A stretch of 64,000 bases of DNA from Nannocystis exedens. Its GTDB lineage: Bacteria > Myxococcota_A > Polyangia > Nannocystales > Nannocystaceae. Shown one piece after another: positions 40,470 through 49,207 of the stretch. Position numbers and translations under genes: made by a program. Position 1 is the stretch's first letter. Each line of letters begins with the position of its first letter. The stretch covers positions 8,942,001-9,006,000 of the forward strand of contig NZ_NETK01000001.1 of assembly GCF_002343915.1 (NCBI RefSeq), written 5' to 3'. Under the pieces are notes generated by a model, which saw only the letters and a program-made list of their open reading frames with translations, was not told the DNA's origin and did not search any database.

Positions 40470-41566
40470 CTACGCCGAGTGCAGCGCCGCCGCGTCCGCC
40501 TGGTCGGCGCGGGGCTGCGCGGCGCCGTAAGCGAGCAGGTCTCGCGCCGCCGGCAGGATCACCTGATGGAGCGTGCGGGCCGCGTGCCGCTGCGACGTCG
40601 CGCGGTCGAGCAGCCCCACCCGCGCGAGCACCGTCGCGTCGTCGAGCGTACCCGGCAGCGGCACCGCCACGCCCTCGCGAGCGGCCGCCGCGAACACCTC
40701 GGCCACGGCCGTGCGCACGGCAGCCCCCCGTGCCGGATCGCCCAGGCGACGGTGCGCCAGCCGAGGAGCGCGTGGCGCTGCTCGTCCTCCGCGATCCCGC
40801 GCAGGACCTCGCGGATCGCCGGCTCCTCGCACACCGCCGCCGCCTCCCACGCCAGCAGCGACGCCACCGTCTCGCCGATGCAACCGTCGAGCGCCGCCTC
40901 GACCGCGACCGCCGCGAGGTCCGGGGCCAGCGGCACGCTCGGCCCGAGCGGGAAGGCGCCGGGGCCGATCGGTCGCCCGCCGATCGCCGAAGCGATGGCG
41001 AAGCCGTGGCGCGCGTGCCTCACCTCGTCGAGCGCCGCGGCGTGGGCCTGCTCGATCAGCTCGGGCGGCGCGCCGTGGCGCATCAGGTCGAGCGCGACCC
41101 GGCTGAACGCCGCGACCGAGGCGTGCTCGTCGAGCGCGGCCCGTGTCCACCGCACCACCAGCTCCTCGCGCACCGCGGGCGGCAGCGCCGACCCCGTCAC
41201 CGCCAGCGCCGCGGCCCAGCGATCGTCCGCCGCCGTGGCCGCCAGCACCGGCTCGCCCTCGACCCGCACCGGGCGCCCGTAGACGCAGTCGGGCTTGGTC
41301 TCCTTGACCGGATAGCAGCAGCCCGGGACCCAATCCTTCTCCTCCTCGGCCACCTCGGAGATGTTTTCGACGCGCTCGCCCTCGCCGAGGATCCGCCGGA
41401 CCTTCGAGCCGCAGCCGCCCCGCAGCTTGTCGCGGTCGACGTCCTCGGGGGCCGGGCACACCTCGACGGACGGGTCGACTGCCATGCAGGCCTCGCCCTC
41501 CACGGCGCAGGCGGAGCCGAGCGCGAGGAGGATCGTGCTCAAGAACAAACGATAAGGATCGGTCAT
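40470..41566 (-). CDS. Ferritin-like lipoprotein, single-base frame break near 40727
   Basis: Signal peptide MTDPYRLFLSTILLALGSAC (Cys20, lipoprotein). A Cys-rich segment (CPAPED ... GGCGSK ... GCCYPVKETKPDC) precedes a ferritin-like helical bundle with metal-ligand Glu/His pairs (DEHASVAAFSRVALDLM, AALDEVRHARHGFA, AEDEQRHALLGW). The frame changes at a run of six G (gene strand) after WAIRHG; adding one G joins it to AAVRTAVAEVFAAAAREG, which continues to the TAG at 40470. The full product would be about 365 aa. Start ATG 41566. This group is common in myxobacteria; iron or oxygen chemistry is inferred from the ligands only. Confidence 0.75.
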
Positions 41567-41785
41567 CGGCGGACTCTACCAGATCGCCGCGGGCGCGCCG
41601 CTCGCCTGAGTCCACGGGCGTCCCTCGACGCGCGCGGCCCCGGCACGGCCGGGGAGCCACGGTCGACCGGGCCGCCGCAGGGCGCCGCGACGGGTCGCCC
41701 TCGCGCCGTCCGTCGCGCACGGCGTCGGGCGCACGCCAGGCCGGCGGCCTCGCGGGCCGAGGCGCGGCGTAGTAGGCTCGTCGCC

Positions 41786-41983
41786 ATGGTGCGCCTCGCG
41801 CTCATCAACCTGCTCGTCACGGCGGACGTGGCGCCGAGCGATGCGGCCGTTCACCGCGGGACCGGCTGGTACTCGGCGAGCGTGCCCGTCCCGGAGCCGC
41901 CGATCGCCCTCGCGCTGGTGATCGTCGCCGCCGCGGGCATGCGGCTGCGCGAGCGCCGGCGGCGGAGTCGCGGCGCCTCGTAG
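41786..41983 (+). CDS. Small protein with PEP-CTERM-like sorting signal
   Basis: A 65-aa reading frame, MVRLALINLLVTADVAPSDA ... ending in VPVPEPPIALALVIVAAAGM and an Arg-rich tail (RLRERRRRSRGAS). VPEP, a hydrophobic helix and a basic cluster are the three parts of PEP-CTERM or MYXO-CTERM signals, which anchor exported proteins for exosortase-type processing. The preceding part is very short, so it may be the 3' remnant of a longer secreted protein, or a standalone small membrane protein. Start ATG 41786 has no strong ribosome-binding site. Confidence 0.45.
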   Translation: MVRLALINLLVTADVAPSDAAVHRGTGWYSASVPVPEPPIALALVIVAAAGMRLRERRRRSRGAS

Positions 41984-42064
41984 CCGGCGAACGCCGACCC
42001 GCGGGCCCCCGGGTCCCTCGATTTCGCCGTGAACCTCGCGGACCGCCCCGTCACTACCGGGGCC

Positions 42065-44152
42065 ATGACTGCGATTCGCTCGCCGCGTCCTGCGGCTCTC
42101 CTCCATCCATGCATCGTCGCCCCGCATCGCGCGTCCCCGCGAGCCTTCGGGGCCCTCGCGCTCGCGCTGGTCGCCGGCGCACCGTTCTCCGCCGACGCCT
42201 ACGTATTGAAGGCTCCGTGGCGCGGCGACTCGCTCCCGCAGGGCGCGTTTCTGCGGACCGGGGGGCACGTCGGTTACAATTGTCCGGGCGACGAGTGCGC
42301 CGTCGACATGCACCCGATCCGCTACGACGCGACCGCCGGCAAGTGGACGCGCTCGAAGACCCTGCCGGAGATCGATCCGCTCGGCGAGTACGACGATTAC
42401 GTCGGCTGGCGGATGCCGTTCTACTCGCCGGTCGACGGCGAGGTCATCGCCTGCGAGCGGCGGATCCCCGAGGAGAGCCTCGACGGCACCGCCCCGCCCG
42501 AGTGTGTCGGCCTCCCCGGCGGGGATTGTGCCAGCGGCGGCAACTTTCTCATCATCCGCACCTTCGACGATCACCTCTTCTACATCGCGCACCTCGGCGC
42601 GGACACCATCCCGGAGCACCTCTGCCCGCTTCCCGCCACCGACCCGCTCCCTCCGGTCACGGTGCCCGCTTCGTTCCGGGCGTGTGCGATCCCCGATCCG
42701 GACGACCTCTGGGCCGGCGTTCGCCTCGATCTGCGCCTCGACCTGAAGGGTATCCCGTTCCCGACGGTGCTCGCCGGCGACCTCATCGGCCGCTTCGGCA
42801 ACAGCGGCGGCACCGACGAGCCGCACGTGCACTTCAGCATCAGCGAGTACCAGGAGGACGGCCAGGGCGCGATGTGCAGCAAGGACGTCGTCTATGAATT
42901 CGCGGAGGCCTGGTCGCAGGATTACACCGGCACGGTGTCCTCCAGCGCCGCCGGCTGGGACCCGCTCGACGCCGCGTCGCCGCTGTTCGACGGCACCAAG
43001 TATTTGATGTGGGGCGATCCGCAGGGCCCGCGCATGGACAGCCTCGACATCGAGGAGGGCACCCGGCCGGCGCTCGCCCTGACCCCGGGCGGCGGCGTCG
43101 CGGCGTTCCGCAACGCGGCGGGCAAGCTCGAGGTCGTCGGCTTCAACATCGACACCAACGACGCCTTCGACCTCGGCGTCGGCGACGAATCGTTCTCCGC
43201 CACCGAGCTGGACCTCGCGCGGATCGGCAGCGGCCGGCACGCGGTCGCGGCGATCCGCGACCAGGACACCCGGCTGACCCTCGTCCCGTACTTCGTCCAG
43301 ACCGACGGCGACGTCGTGCGGGGCACCACGCGCACCGAGACCACCCCCGGGATGTCGCTCGTCAAGCTGACCCGCTCGCCGGTCCACGACGGGGTCGTCG
43401 CCGCGATCAAGAACAGCCAGGGCAAGATCTCGGTGATCAATTACGCGACGAGCGTGGTCGGCGAGACGATCAGCCTGACCCGCCAGCCGAACAGCGACGA
43501 GTCGCCCGATGTCATCAAGGATCTCGACGTCGCCGCCATCACCAGCGGGCGCCTGTCCGGCGAGCCGACCGTCTTCAAGGGCGTGGTGACGGTCGAGCGC
43601 GGCAACGACGACCTCGTGCGGCTGCGCAGCTGGCAGATCGGGTCGACCGGGACCCCGGTCGATCTGGTCGACACGGAGCTCGTGCTCGAGCGCGAGTTCG
43701 ACACCGCCTTCACCGTCCAGGACGTCGACGTCACCGTCACCGGCAGCGGCGGGCGCGACTTCATCGTCGTCTCGTCGGTGACCACCGGCGGGACCCTGCG
43801 CGTGCAATCGTGGGAGATCAGCAGCACCGGCCAGATCGGGCGGGTCGAGCAGGTCGACAGCGTCGCCAGCGTCGACGGCACCTACCTCGCAGGGCTGTCG
43901 TCCGCGCGCGTCGATCTGAAGGACGCGGTCGTCGCCGCGCGCCTCTCCACCGGCGCCCTTACGATGATCTCGTTCCACGTCGATCCGGCCGGCGCACTCC
44001 GTCGCGTCGGCACCCGCGACGAGGGCGGCGTCGCCGCGACCGCCATCGACGGCCGCTCCAGCGAAGACGACGTCGTCGCCCTGGTCCCGACGGCCTCGGC
44101 GAGCGAGCTCCGCCTGATTCACTACCGCACGAACTACTCCTCGACCCACTGA
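42065..44152 (+). CDS. Secreted M23-peptidase-like protein with C-terminal propeller
   Basis: A 695-aa protein with signal peptide RAFGALALALVAGAPFSADA. Residues about 55-300 have the M23/LasA features: MPFYSPVDGEVIACE, GNFLIIRTFDDHLFYIAHLG, VLAGDLIGRFGNSGGT and the zinc motif EPHVHFSIS. The first metal site (GYNCPGDECAVDMH) departs from the usual HxGxD, so activity needs proof. Residues about 320-690 are repeating strands like VAAIRDQDTRLTLVPY, probably a beta-propeller used for surface binding. Such proteins cleave or bind peptidoglycan cross-bridges, plausible in a predatory bacterium. The start is ATG 42065; the frame also opens at 42029. Confidence 0.78.
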   Translation: MTAIRSPRPAALLHPCIVAPHRASPRAFGALALALVAGAPFSADAYVLKAPWRGDSLPQGAFLRTGGHVGYNCPGDECAVDMHPIRYDATAGKWTRSKTLPEIDPLGEYDDYVGWRMPFYSPVDGEVIACERRIPEESLDGTAPPECVGLPGGDCASGGNFLIIRTFDDHLFYIAHLGADTIPEHLCPLPATDPLPPVTVPASFRACAIPDPDDLWAGVRLDLRLDLKGIPFPTVLAGDLIGRFGNSGGTDEPHVHFSISEYQEDGQGAMCSKDVVYEFAEAWSQDYTGTVSSSAAGWDPLDAASPLFDGTKYLMWGDPQGPRMDSLDIEEGTRPALALTPGGGVAAFRNAAGKLEVVGFNIDTNDAFDLGVGDESFSATELDLARIGSGRHAVAAIRDQDTRLTLVPYFVQTDGDVVRGTTRTETTPGMSLVKLTRSPVHDGVVAAIKNSQGKISVINYATSVVGETISLTRQPNSDESPDVIKDLDVAAITSGRLSGEPTVFKGVVTVERGNDDLVRLRSWQIGSTGTPVDLVDTELVLEREFDTAFTVQDVDVTVTGSGGRDFIVVSSVTTGGTLRVQSWEISSTGQIGRVEQVDSVASVDGTYLAGLSSARVDLKDAVVAARLSTGALTMISFHVDPAGALRRVGTRDEGGVAATAIDGRSSEDDVVALVPTASASELRLIHYRTNYSSTH

Positions 44153-44370
44153 CCTCGGGTGCGTCCCTCGGCGAAGCCCGAGCGACGCCTGCGCGCGCGG
44201 CCCGTCCGAGGCGCCGCGCTGGCGTCCGCGGAGCCGTGCATCGCCGAGGGTTCGATCCGAAACCCCATCGACGGCGAGGTGAGGACCTCGCCGCCCTGGA
44301 TCTCGCCGCCGGCGAGATGGCCGCCGCGGCGCGGGAGTTCGCTGGCGAGCGCCCGGCGGCCCGTGGAACT

Positions 44371-45291
44371 TCAGGCTGCGTGGGCCGGCGGCCCCGGCGG
44401 AGGGTCGGATGCGCAGCTCGCCCTGCGCACCTCGGCTTGCCAGTGCGGCTCGACGGCCTCGCTCAGGTGATCGAACAGTTCCTGGCTGTCCCGCTGATAG
44501 GCGGCGGTCTGCGACGTCTTGATGGTCGCGTAGATCAGGCCCAGGAGCGGGATGGCGACGATGCGGACCAGCCAGAGCTGGTCGCTGGTGGCGTCGCGGA
44601 CGGACTGTGTGGTGGTGGGGACGAGCACGCTCTTGAAGAACATCGAGATCAGGTCGGCCGCGAACGCGAACATGAGCGAGAAGGCGGGGATCCAGATCAG
44701 GAGCTTCTCGACCTGAAACCCCGACCGGCGGGACGACGCGCTCGAGCTCATCAGGCGGCTGGCGACGTCGTCCGTCTGCGCGTTGATGAAGAGGTACTCG
44801 GACGAGAGGACGTGAAACAAGTACGTCGACGGGGCCGAGAGGTCGCGGCCGGCCCCGATCTTCGGCCTGCCGTCCTGGTAGTGGAACCCGGCGCGTTGGA
44901 GCAAGCGCCCCAGCGAATGATTGGACTTGCGGAAGGCGTTCGCCATCCACGCGATCATCACGTTGACCGCGATGGCGCCGACGAGGTTGATGTCGCCGCT
45001 GAAGACCCGAACGCCGAGGAAGGGGACGTTCATCACCGCGGTGTCAAAGAAGCGCACCCGCATCGCGTTGTCGAACATCGCCCGCTGACGGGGGTCGTGG
45101 AGATCGAACGAGCGGTCGAGGATGTCCCGCAGCCAGGTGAAATAGAGGTTGAAGGTGGCGATGATGACGAGGATGCCGACGACACACGCGAGCGTCAGGG
45201 TCGCGCGCGAGCGCGCGATCGACTGCGTGGTCGCCTTCAGCCAGGCGTCGAGGTTCTCCGGCCACGGCTCCGTGGTCCCAATCGTCGACAT
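44371..45291 (-). CDS. Four-helix membrane protein, unknown function
   Basis: A 306-aa inner-membrane protein. Predicted helices: 31-52 (LTLACVVGILVIIATFNLYF), 100-120, 197-219 and 239-257. Between helices 2 and 3 is a ~75-residue soluble loop (RKSNHSLGRLLQRAGFHY ... SAPSTYLFHVLSSEYLF). The C-terminus is Pro-rich. It has no similarity that I can name; the length and topology recall small sensor or channel-like proteins. Start ATG 45291 (MSTIGTTEP); the longer frame adds only a charged stretch. It is 216 bp downstream of the lipoprotein gene at 45508, same strand. Confidence 0.75.
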   Translation of the reverse strand: MSTIGTTEPWPENLDAWLKATTQSIARSRATLTLACVVGILVIIATFNLYFTWLRDILDRSFDLHDPRQRAMFDNAMRVRFFDTAVMNVPFLGVRVFSGDINLVGAIAVNVMIAWMANAFRKSNHSLGRLLQRAGFHYQDGRPKIGAGRDLSAPSTYLFHVLSSEYLFINAQTDDVASRLMSSSASSRRSGFQVEKLLIWIPAFSLMFAFAADLISMFFKSVLVPTTTQSVRDATSDQLWLVRIVAIPLLGLIYATIKTSQTAAYQRDSQELFDHLSEAVEPHWQAEVRRASCASDPPPGPPAHAA

Positions 45292-45420
45292 GCGGCGGTA
45301 GTGCGGCGGGCCGCGGATCCCGTCACGCTCGCGTGCAGACACCGACGCGGCCGTTCGGCGCCGGCACCATCGTTATCGCGCGCCGCATCGACGACTGCGT
45401 TCGTGGACGTTCGTCGGCGG

Positions 45421-45492
45421 TCACTCGACCTTCGTGGGCGCGGTCATGCGGGCGATCGGCACGACGGTCTCGTCGTCGAGCACGACCTCCAT
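45421..45492 (-). other. Orphan C-terminus-like 23-codon frame
   Basis: Between the 45508 lipoprotein gene and the membrane protein gene a short minus-strand frame reads MEVVLDDETVVPIARMTAPTKVE then TGA. Composition is that of a true protein end with alternating strand residues, but no ribosome-binding site is visible. Possibly the remnant of a frameshifted or duplicated gene. Confidence 0.2.
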
Positions 45493-45507
45493 CTGGCGAG
45501 CCCGGGC

Positions 45508-46092
45508 TCACTCCTGGAGCTGGAAGAGCTGCAGGATGGGCACGCCGACGTGGCCCATGTCGCCGACCATGACCGTCGTCGCCGGCACGAAGCCCGTCTC
45601 GAGGCCGTCGCAGAACCCGCCGTCCAGGAGGACCTCGTAGACGTTGTTTGCGACGTAGCCGTAGCCGACCGGGCCGCCGGCCATGAACTTCTCGATCGTG
45701 CATACCCGGTTCTGCAGGGCCTGGTCCGAGTACACGTCGAGCTGGGCGAAGGCCACGTACTCCGAGGTCAGCGCCGCGCCGTCGGCGAGGCACGGCGCGT
45801 CGATGGGCGCGGTGCCCACGTCGAGTTCGAGGTCGAACGCGCCGTCCCTGTGCTGGTACACGATGGCCGGCGAGTCCGGGAGACCGGTGAGCAGGTAGCG
45901 CTGCCCCGTCTCGACGCGGAGCGCGACGTCGCCGAGAGGGTTGAGGAGCTCGTGGTCCGCCGTGAAGGTGGCGAGGCAGTAGCCCGCGAGCTCGTCGCTG
46001 ACCTGACCGTTGTTGCTGTCGTCGTCGTCGTCGCTGCCGCCACCGCACGCAGCGAGCGCGAGGGCATATACGAGTGAGTTGAATTCACGCAT
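45508..46092 (-). CDS. Small lipoprotein of unknown function
   Basis: A 194-aa protein from ATG 46092, preceded by GAGGAG. The signal peptide MREFNSLVYALALAAC gives Cys16 as the lipidated residue. A Gly/Asp-rich linker (GGGSDDDDDSNN) follows. The mature part contains several Cys (YCLATF, APCLADG, RVCTIEKF, FCDGLE) and beta-strand-like segments, ending ILQLFQLQE. I do not recognise the domain. Neighbours on the same strand are rph upstream (180 bp gap) and a membrane protein downstream; no functional link is evident. Confidence 0.82.
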   Translation of the reverse strand: MREFNSLVYALALAACGGGSDDDDDSNNGQVSDELAGYCLATFTADHELLNPLGDVALRVETGQRYLLTGLPDSPAIVYQHRDGAFDLELDVGTAPIDAPCLADGAALTSEYVAFAQLDVYSDQALQNRVCTIEKFMAGGPVGYGYVANNVYEVLLDGGFCDGLETGFVPATTVMVGDMGHVGVPILQLFQLQE

Positions 46093-46272
46093 GGGTCTCT
46101 CCTCGGATGGGGGCGCTCCAGAGTGCATCGCGCGCGCGAGGCGGCTGAAGGTCCACGGGTGAGGGGTCCTCGCGGCGCGCAGCAACGGCCGGGGTCGACG
46201 CCGACCTCCGCGGTTTGGCCGCGCGAGAGGTCGGCGGCGAAGTCCCGACGCTCGAGCGCGCCGCCGTGAACC

Positions 46273-48921
46273 TCATGTCAGGATTTCGACATACCCGTCC
46301 GTCCCGTGCAGGCGGATGCGTTGCCCATCCCGGATCCGCCTGGTCGCATGTTCCACGCCGACGACGGCCGGCAAGCCGTACTCCCGGGCGATCACCGCGC
46401 CATGGGTCATCAGGCCGCCCACCTCGGTCACCAGGCCCTTGATGGACACGAACAGGGGCGTCCAGCTCGGGTCGGTGAAGGCGGTGACCAGGATGTCCCC
46501 CGGCTCGAGATCGGCCTCGGCCATGTCCAGGACGACGCGGGCTCGGCCCTCGACGACGCCGGAGGAGACCGGCAGGCCGACGATGGCCCCGGCGGGGAGA
46601 TCGGCGCGTTTGTACGCACCCGTCACGATCTCCCCGTCGGACGTGATGACGCGCGGCGGCGTCAGCTTCTTGTCGCGCTCGTGCTCGACCTTCCGTGTGC
46701 GGACGAGCTGGTCGTCCAGCCGATGCGTGCGCACGACCTCGCGCAGCTCGTCGAAGGTGAGGTAGTAGATGTCTTCGGCGTCGTGGATCACGCCGGCCTG
46801 CACGAGCCGCTCGGCTTCTCGCAGCAAGGCCTGCTTGTAGACGAAGTAGCGGTTGACGATGCTGTACTTCGGATACTCGCGATAACCGATGAAGTTGCGC
46901 AGCCGGTCGATCATCCGCCGGGCCTCGCCGGCCTTCTGCTCCCCATCCGGCAGCCGCCTCAACCGGTCCAACAACGCTTGCGCTCGTTGCGAGGCCTCCT
47001 GCCGCCCCTGCTCGAACTTCCGCGCGCCGGCGTGAGGTTCGAAGTTCTTGATGTTGGCCAGGATCAAGGGGACCAGGGCGGCCGGCTTCTCGCTCCAGCG
47101 GGCTCTCGTGATGTCGATCTCCCCGGGGCATCGCATGCCGTATTTGTCGAGGTAGGCGAAAATGGCGTCCCGCGCCTCCTGCCCGCCGTCGAGCTCGACC
47201 AGCGCATCCAGGAAGCCGTCATGGTTCACCCGCTGCAAGTAGGCGACCACCTGCGGATAGGGGCGGATCACGTCGGCGACATGCAACAGCTCCAGGCCCA
47301 TCTCCGACGTGATGTTGTTCGGCACGGATTGAGAGAGCGTATCCGCGACGTTCTTCTCGCCCAGCCACGCCAGCATCTTCTCGTTGATCCACGCTGAAGC
47401 GTTCATGCCCGCGACGACCACGCCCATGTTCCGTGGATCGAACACGGACTCCCTCAATCGCTGGATGTCCTCCAGGATGAAGTCGAACAAGGCCGTCCCG
47501 GACTTGGTGACGATGTCGCGCTTCAGCTCCGCGAGCGCGGCCTGGCTGCGCTCGATCAGCTCCGCGACGATCGCCGGATCGTCCTCGACCTGCGCGTCGA
47601 GGCCCGCCATGCCTCGCGTGCCTGGACCGGGACGCGAGGCCGTCGGCTCCGCGGGCAACGGCTGGATGAAGTCTCCCCGCTCGAGGATGGTGACGAGGGC
47701 GTCCTTGATCAGCGGATCGGAGCGGCCCAGGCCATCCAGGAGGGCGTCGCGGCTGGCCGGCGAGGCGAGCTGCTTCGTCGGATCGACGAACAACCTGCCG
47801 CCCGCTGCGTGCATGTGTCCGCCGGAGGTCAACCGAAACAAGGACAGCCCCAGGGGCTTCATCGGGTCGGTCATCATCTGTTGATGACCGACGGAGACGT
47901 AGACGTGATTGCCTCGATCACTCGCTTCGGGGACGGGGTAAAGGGTCGTGATCGGCCGGCTCTGGACGACGTGGAACTCGTCCTCGACCAGGCACCATTC
48001 GATGTCCTGGGGGTGGCCGAAATGCGCCTCGATCTGCCGGCCCAGGCGCTCGAGCTGCAGGATCTGCGCGTCCGTCAACACCTGCCCGCGCTGCCGTTCG
48101 GGCTCGATCGCCCGTTCTTCGGTACCGCCCTGGGCCAGGGCGCACGTGGCCAGCGCCTTGGTGGCGATCGCGCTTTCGATGACCCGGCCGTCCCGCACCC
48201 GGTAGTGATCGGCGCGCGCCAGGCCGGCGACCAGCGCCTCCCCCAGGCCGAAGACGGCCTCGATCGACGTCACCTTCCGATTCGACGTCACCGGATCGGC
48301 CGTGAAGAGGATCCCCGCCGCCTGCGGGAAGACCATCTTCTGCACCACCACCGCCATGTGGACCTTGCGGTGATCGAAGCCGTGCTCGATCCGGTAGGCC
48401 ACCGCCCGCTCGGTGTAGAGCGAGGCCCAGCAGCGGCGGACGTGGCTCAGGATCGCCTGCGTCCCGCGGACGTTCAGATACGTATCCTGCTGGCCGGCGA
48501 AGGATGCCCCCGGCAGATCCTCCGCCGTCGCGCTGGACCGTACGGCATAGGCATCGTCCGCCCCGAGCCGGGAAAGAACCCGGGTGAGCGCCGCTTGCAG
48601 GTCTTCAGGGAGCGCCGTCGCTTCGATGATTCGGCGCAGCTCGCCGCTGAGCGCCCGGAGCCCGTCCCGGTCCTCCGCCGCGAGCGACGACAGCCGATCG
48701 AGCAACCCGCCGCTCGACGGCGCTTCTGCCATGATTCGCCGGAACGCTTCGGTCGTCACGCAAAAGCCGGCGGGCACGCGAATCCCCGCGAGCCTGGACA
48801 GCTCCCCCAGGTTCGCGCCCTTTCCTCCGACCACCTCGGCCTGCGTTCGATCGACCTCCTGCAGACCCAGCACATAGGTCGGTCTTCCTCCAGCGATCAC
48901 CTCATGCTTCGTCTTCGTCAT
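46273..48921 (-). CDS. rph: Rifampicin phosphotransferase
   Basis: An 882-aa, PEP-synthase-like enzyme that transfers the beta-phosphate of ATP to the C21 hydroxyl of rifamycins and inactivates them. Domain order matches Rph: ATP-grasp (VGGKGANLGELSRLAGIRVPAGFC, AVRSSATAEDLPGASFAGQQDT), the rifamycin-binding domain (VYVSVGHQQMMTDPMKPLGLSLF, NVADTLSQSVPNNITSEMGLELL), and the swivelling phosphohistidine domain (GGLMTHGAVIAREYGLP, His840). Length and motifs agree with the Listeria and actinomycete enzymes almost throughout. The start is ATG 48921; the frame upstream runs across the inverted repeat. A 19-bp rifamycin-associated element lies 26 bp upstream. Composition is a little less GC-rich than the neighbours, consistent with horizontal transfer. 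Confidence 0.97.
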   Translation of the reverse strand: MTKTKHEVIAGGRPTYVLGLQEVDRTQAEVVGGKGANLGELSRLAGIRVPAGFCVTTEAFRRIMAEAPSSGGLLDRLSSLAAEDRDGLRALSGELRRIIEATALPEDLQAALTRVLSRLGADDAYAVRSSATAEDLPGASFAGQQDTYLNVRGTQAILSHVRRCWASLYTERAVAYRIEHGFDHRKVHMAVVVQKMVFPQAAGILFTADPVTSNRKVTSIEAVFGLGEALVAGLARADHYRVRDGRVIESAIATKALATCALAQGGTEERAIEPERQRGQVLTDAQILQLERLGRQIEAHFGHPQDIEWCLVEDEFHVVQSRPITTLYPVPEASDRGNHVYVSVGHQQMMTDPMKPLGLSLFRLTSGGHMHAAGGRLFVDPTKQLASPASRDALLDGLGRSDPLIKDALVTILERGDFIQPLPAEPTASRPGPGTRGMAGLDAQVEDDPAIVAELIERSQAALAELKRDIVTKSGTALFDFILEDIQRLRESVFDPRNMGVVVAGMNASAWINEKMLAWLGEKNVADTLSQSVPNNITSEMGLELLHVADVIRPYPQVVAYLQRVNHDGFLDALVELDGGQEARDAIFAYLDKYGMRCPGEIDITRARWSEKPAALVPLILANIKNFEPHAGARKFEQGRQEASQRAQALLDRLRRLPDGEQKAGEARRMIDRLRNFIGYREYPKYSIVNRYFVYKQALLREAERLVQAGVIHDAEDIYYLTFDELREVVRTHRLDDQLVRTRKVEHERDKKLTPPRVITSDGEIVTGAYKRADLPAGAIVGLPVSSGVVEGRARVVLDMAEADLEPGDILVTAFTDPSWTPLFVSIKGLVTEVGGLMTHGAVIAREYGLPAVVGVEHATRRIRDGQRIRLHGTDGYVEILT

Positions 48922-48946
48922 GGCCGAGGACTCTGCGGCATGACGC

Positions 48947-48965
48947 GGGGCTTGTCGCAAGCCCC
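48947..48965. promoter_or_regulatory. Rifamycin-associated element (RAE)
   Basis: GGGGCTTGTCGCAAGCCCC, a 19-bp perfect-arm inverted repeat (8-bp arms, 3-nt centre), 26 bp upstream of the rph start. It matches the element described upstream of rph and other rifamycin-response genes in actinomycetes (consensus about GGGGCTTGCGGCAAGCCCC). It lies between rph and the GNAT gene and overlaps the predicted -35 of the latter. Confidence 0.9.
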
Positions 48966-48980
48966 CGTGTCTGGTATAAC
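48952..48980 (+). promoter_or_regulatory. Predicted sigma-70 promoter overlapping the RAE
   Basis: TTGTCG (48952-48957) and TATAAC (48975-48980) are separated by 17 bp, a near-consensus pair directing transcription toward the GNAT gene. The reverse complement GTTATACC could act as a -10 in the other direction. A start near 48987 would place the leader hairpin at its 5' end. Confidence 0.65.
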
Positions 48981-48988
48981 CTGGTAGT

Positions 48989-49013
48989 GGAGAGGGACAG
49001 AGCCTCTCCTTTT
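48989..49013 (+). terminator. Terminator-like hairpin in the GNAT leader
   Basis: GGAGAGG (48989-48995) and CCTCTCC (49003-49009) are perfect arms around a 7-nt loop, followed directly by TTTTCTCGTTT. It lies a few bases after the predicted start and about 195 bp before the GNAT start codon, so it may attenuate transcription. Confidence 0.6.
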
Positions 49014-49207
49014 CTCGTTTCTACATATTCCCCTCTGCAAACGGAGACGTGCGCCTCGATGCGGGCTCGAAATGCGCGCCTCCGAGGTGTGTTCAAGGGC
49101 CTCTCCGACCTTCCTTCGGGTAGCGGCCTCGAGGCATATTGCCCGCTGCGACAGCGCCGCGGCGGTGCTCGGCGGCATTTCCCGCGCATCGTGACGAGGA
49201 ACGAAGC

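Noticed and set aside
46085..47131. 348-codon minus-strand frame overlapping the end of rph
   Set aside because: Overlaps the highly conserved rph C-terminus in another frame; not a separate gene.
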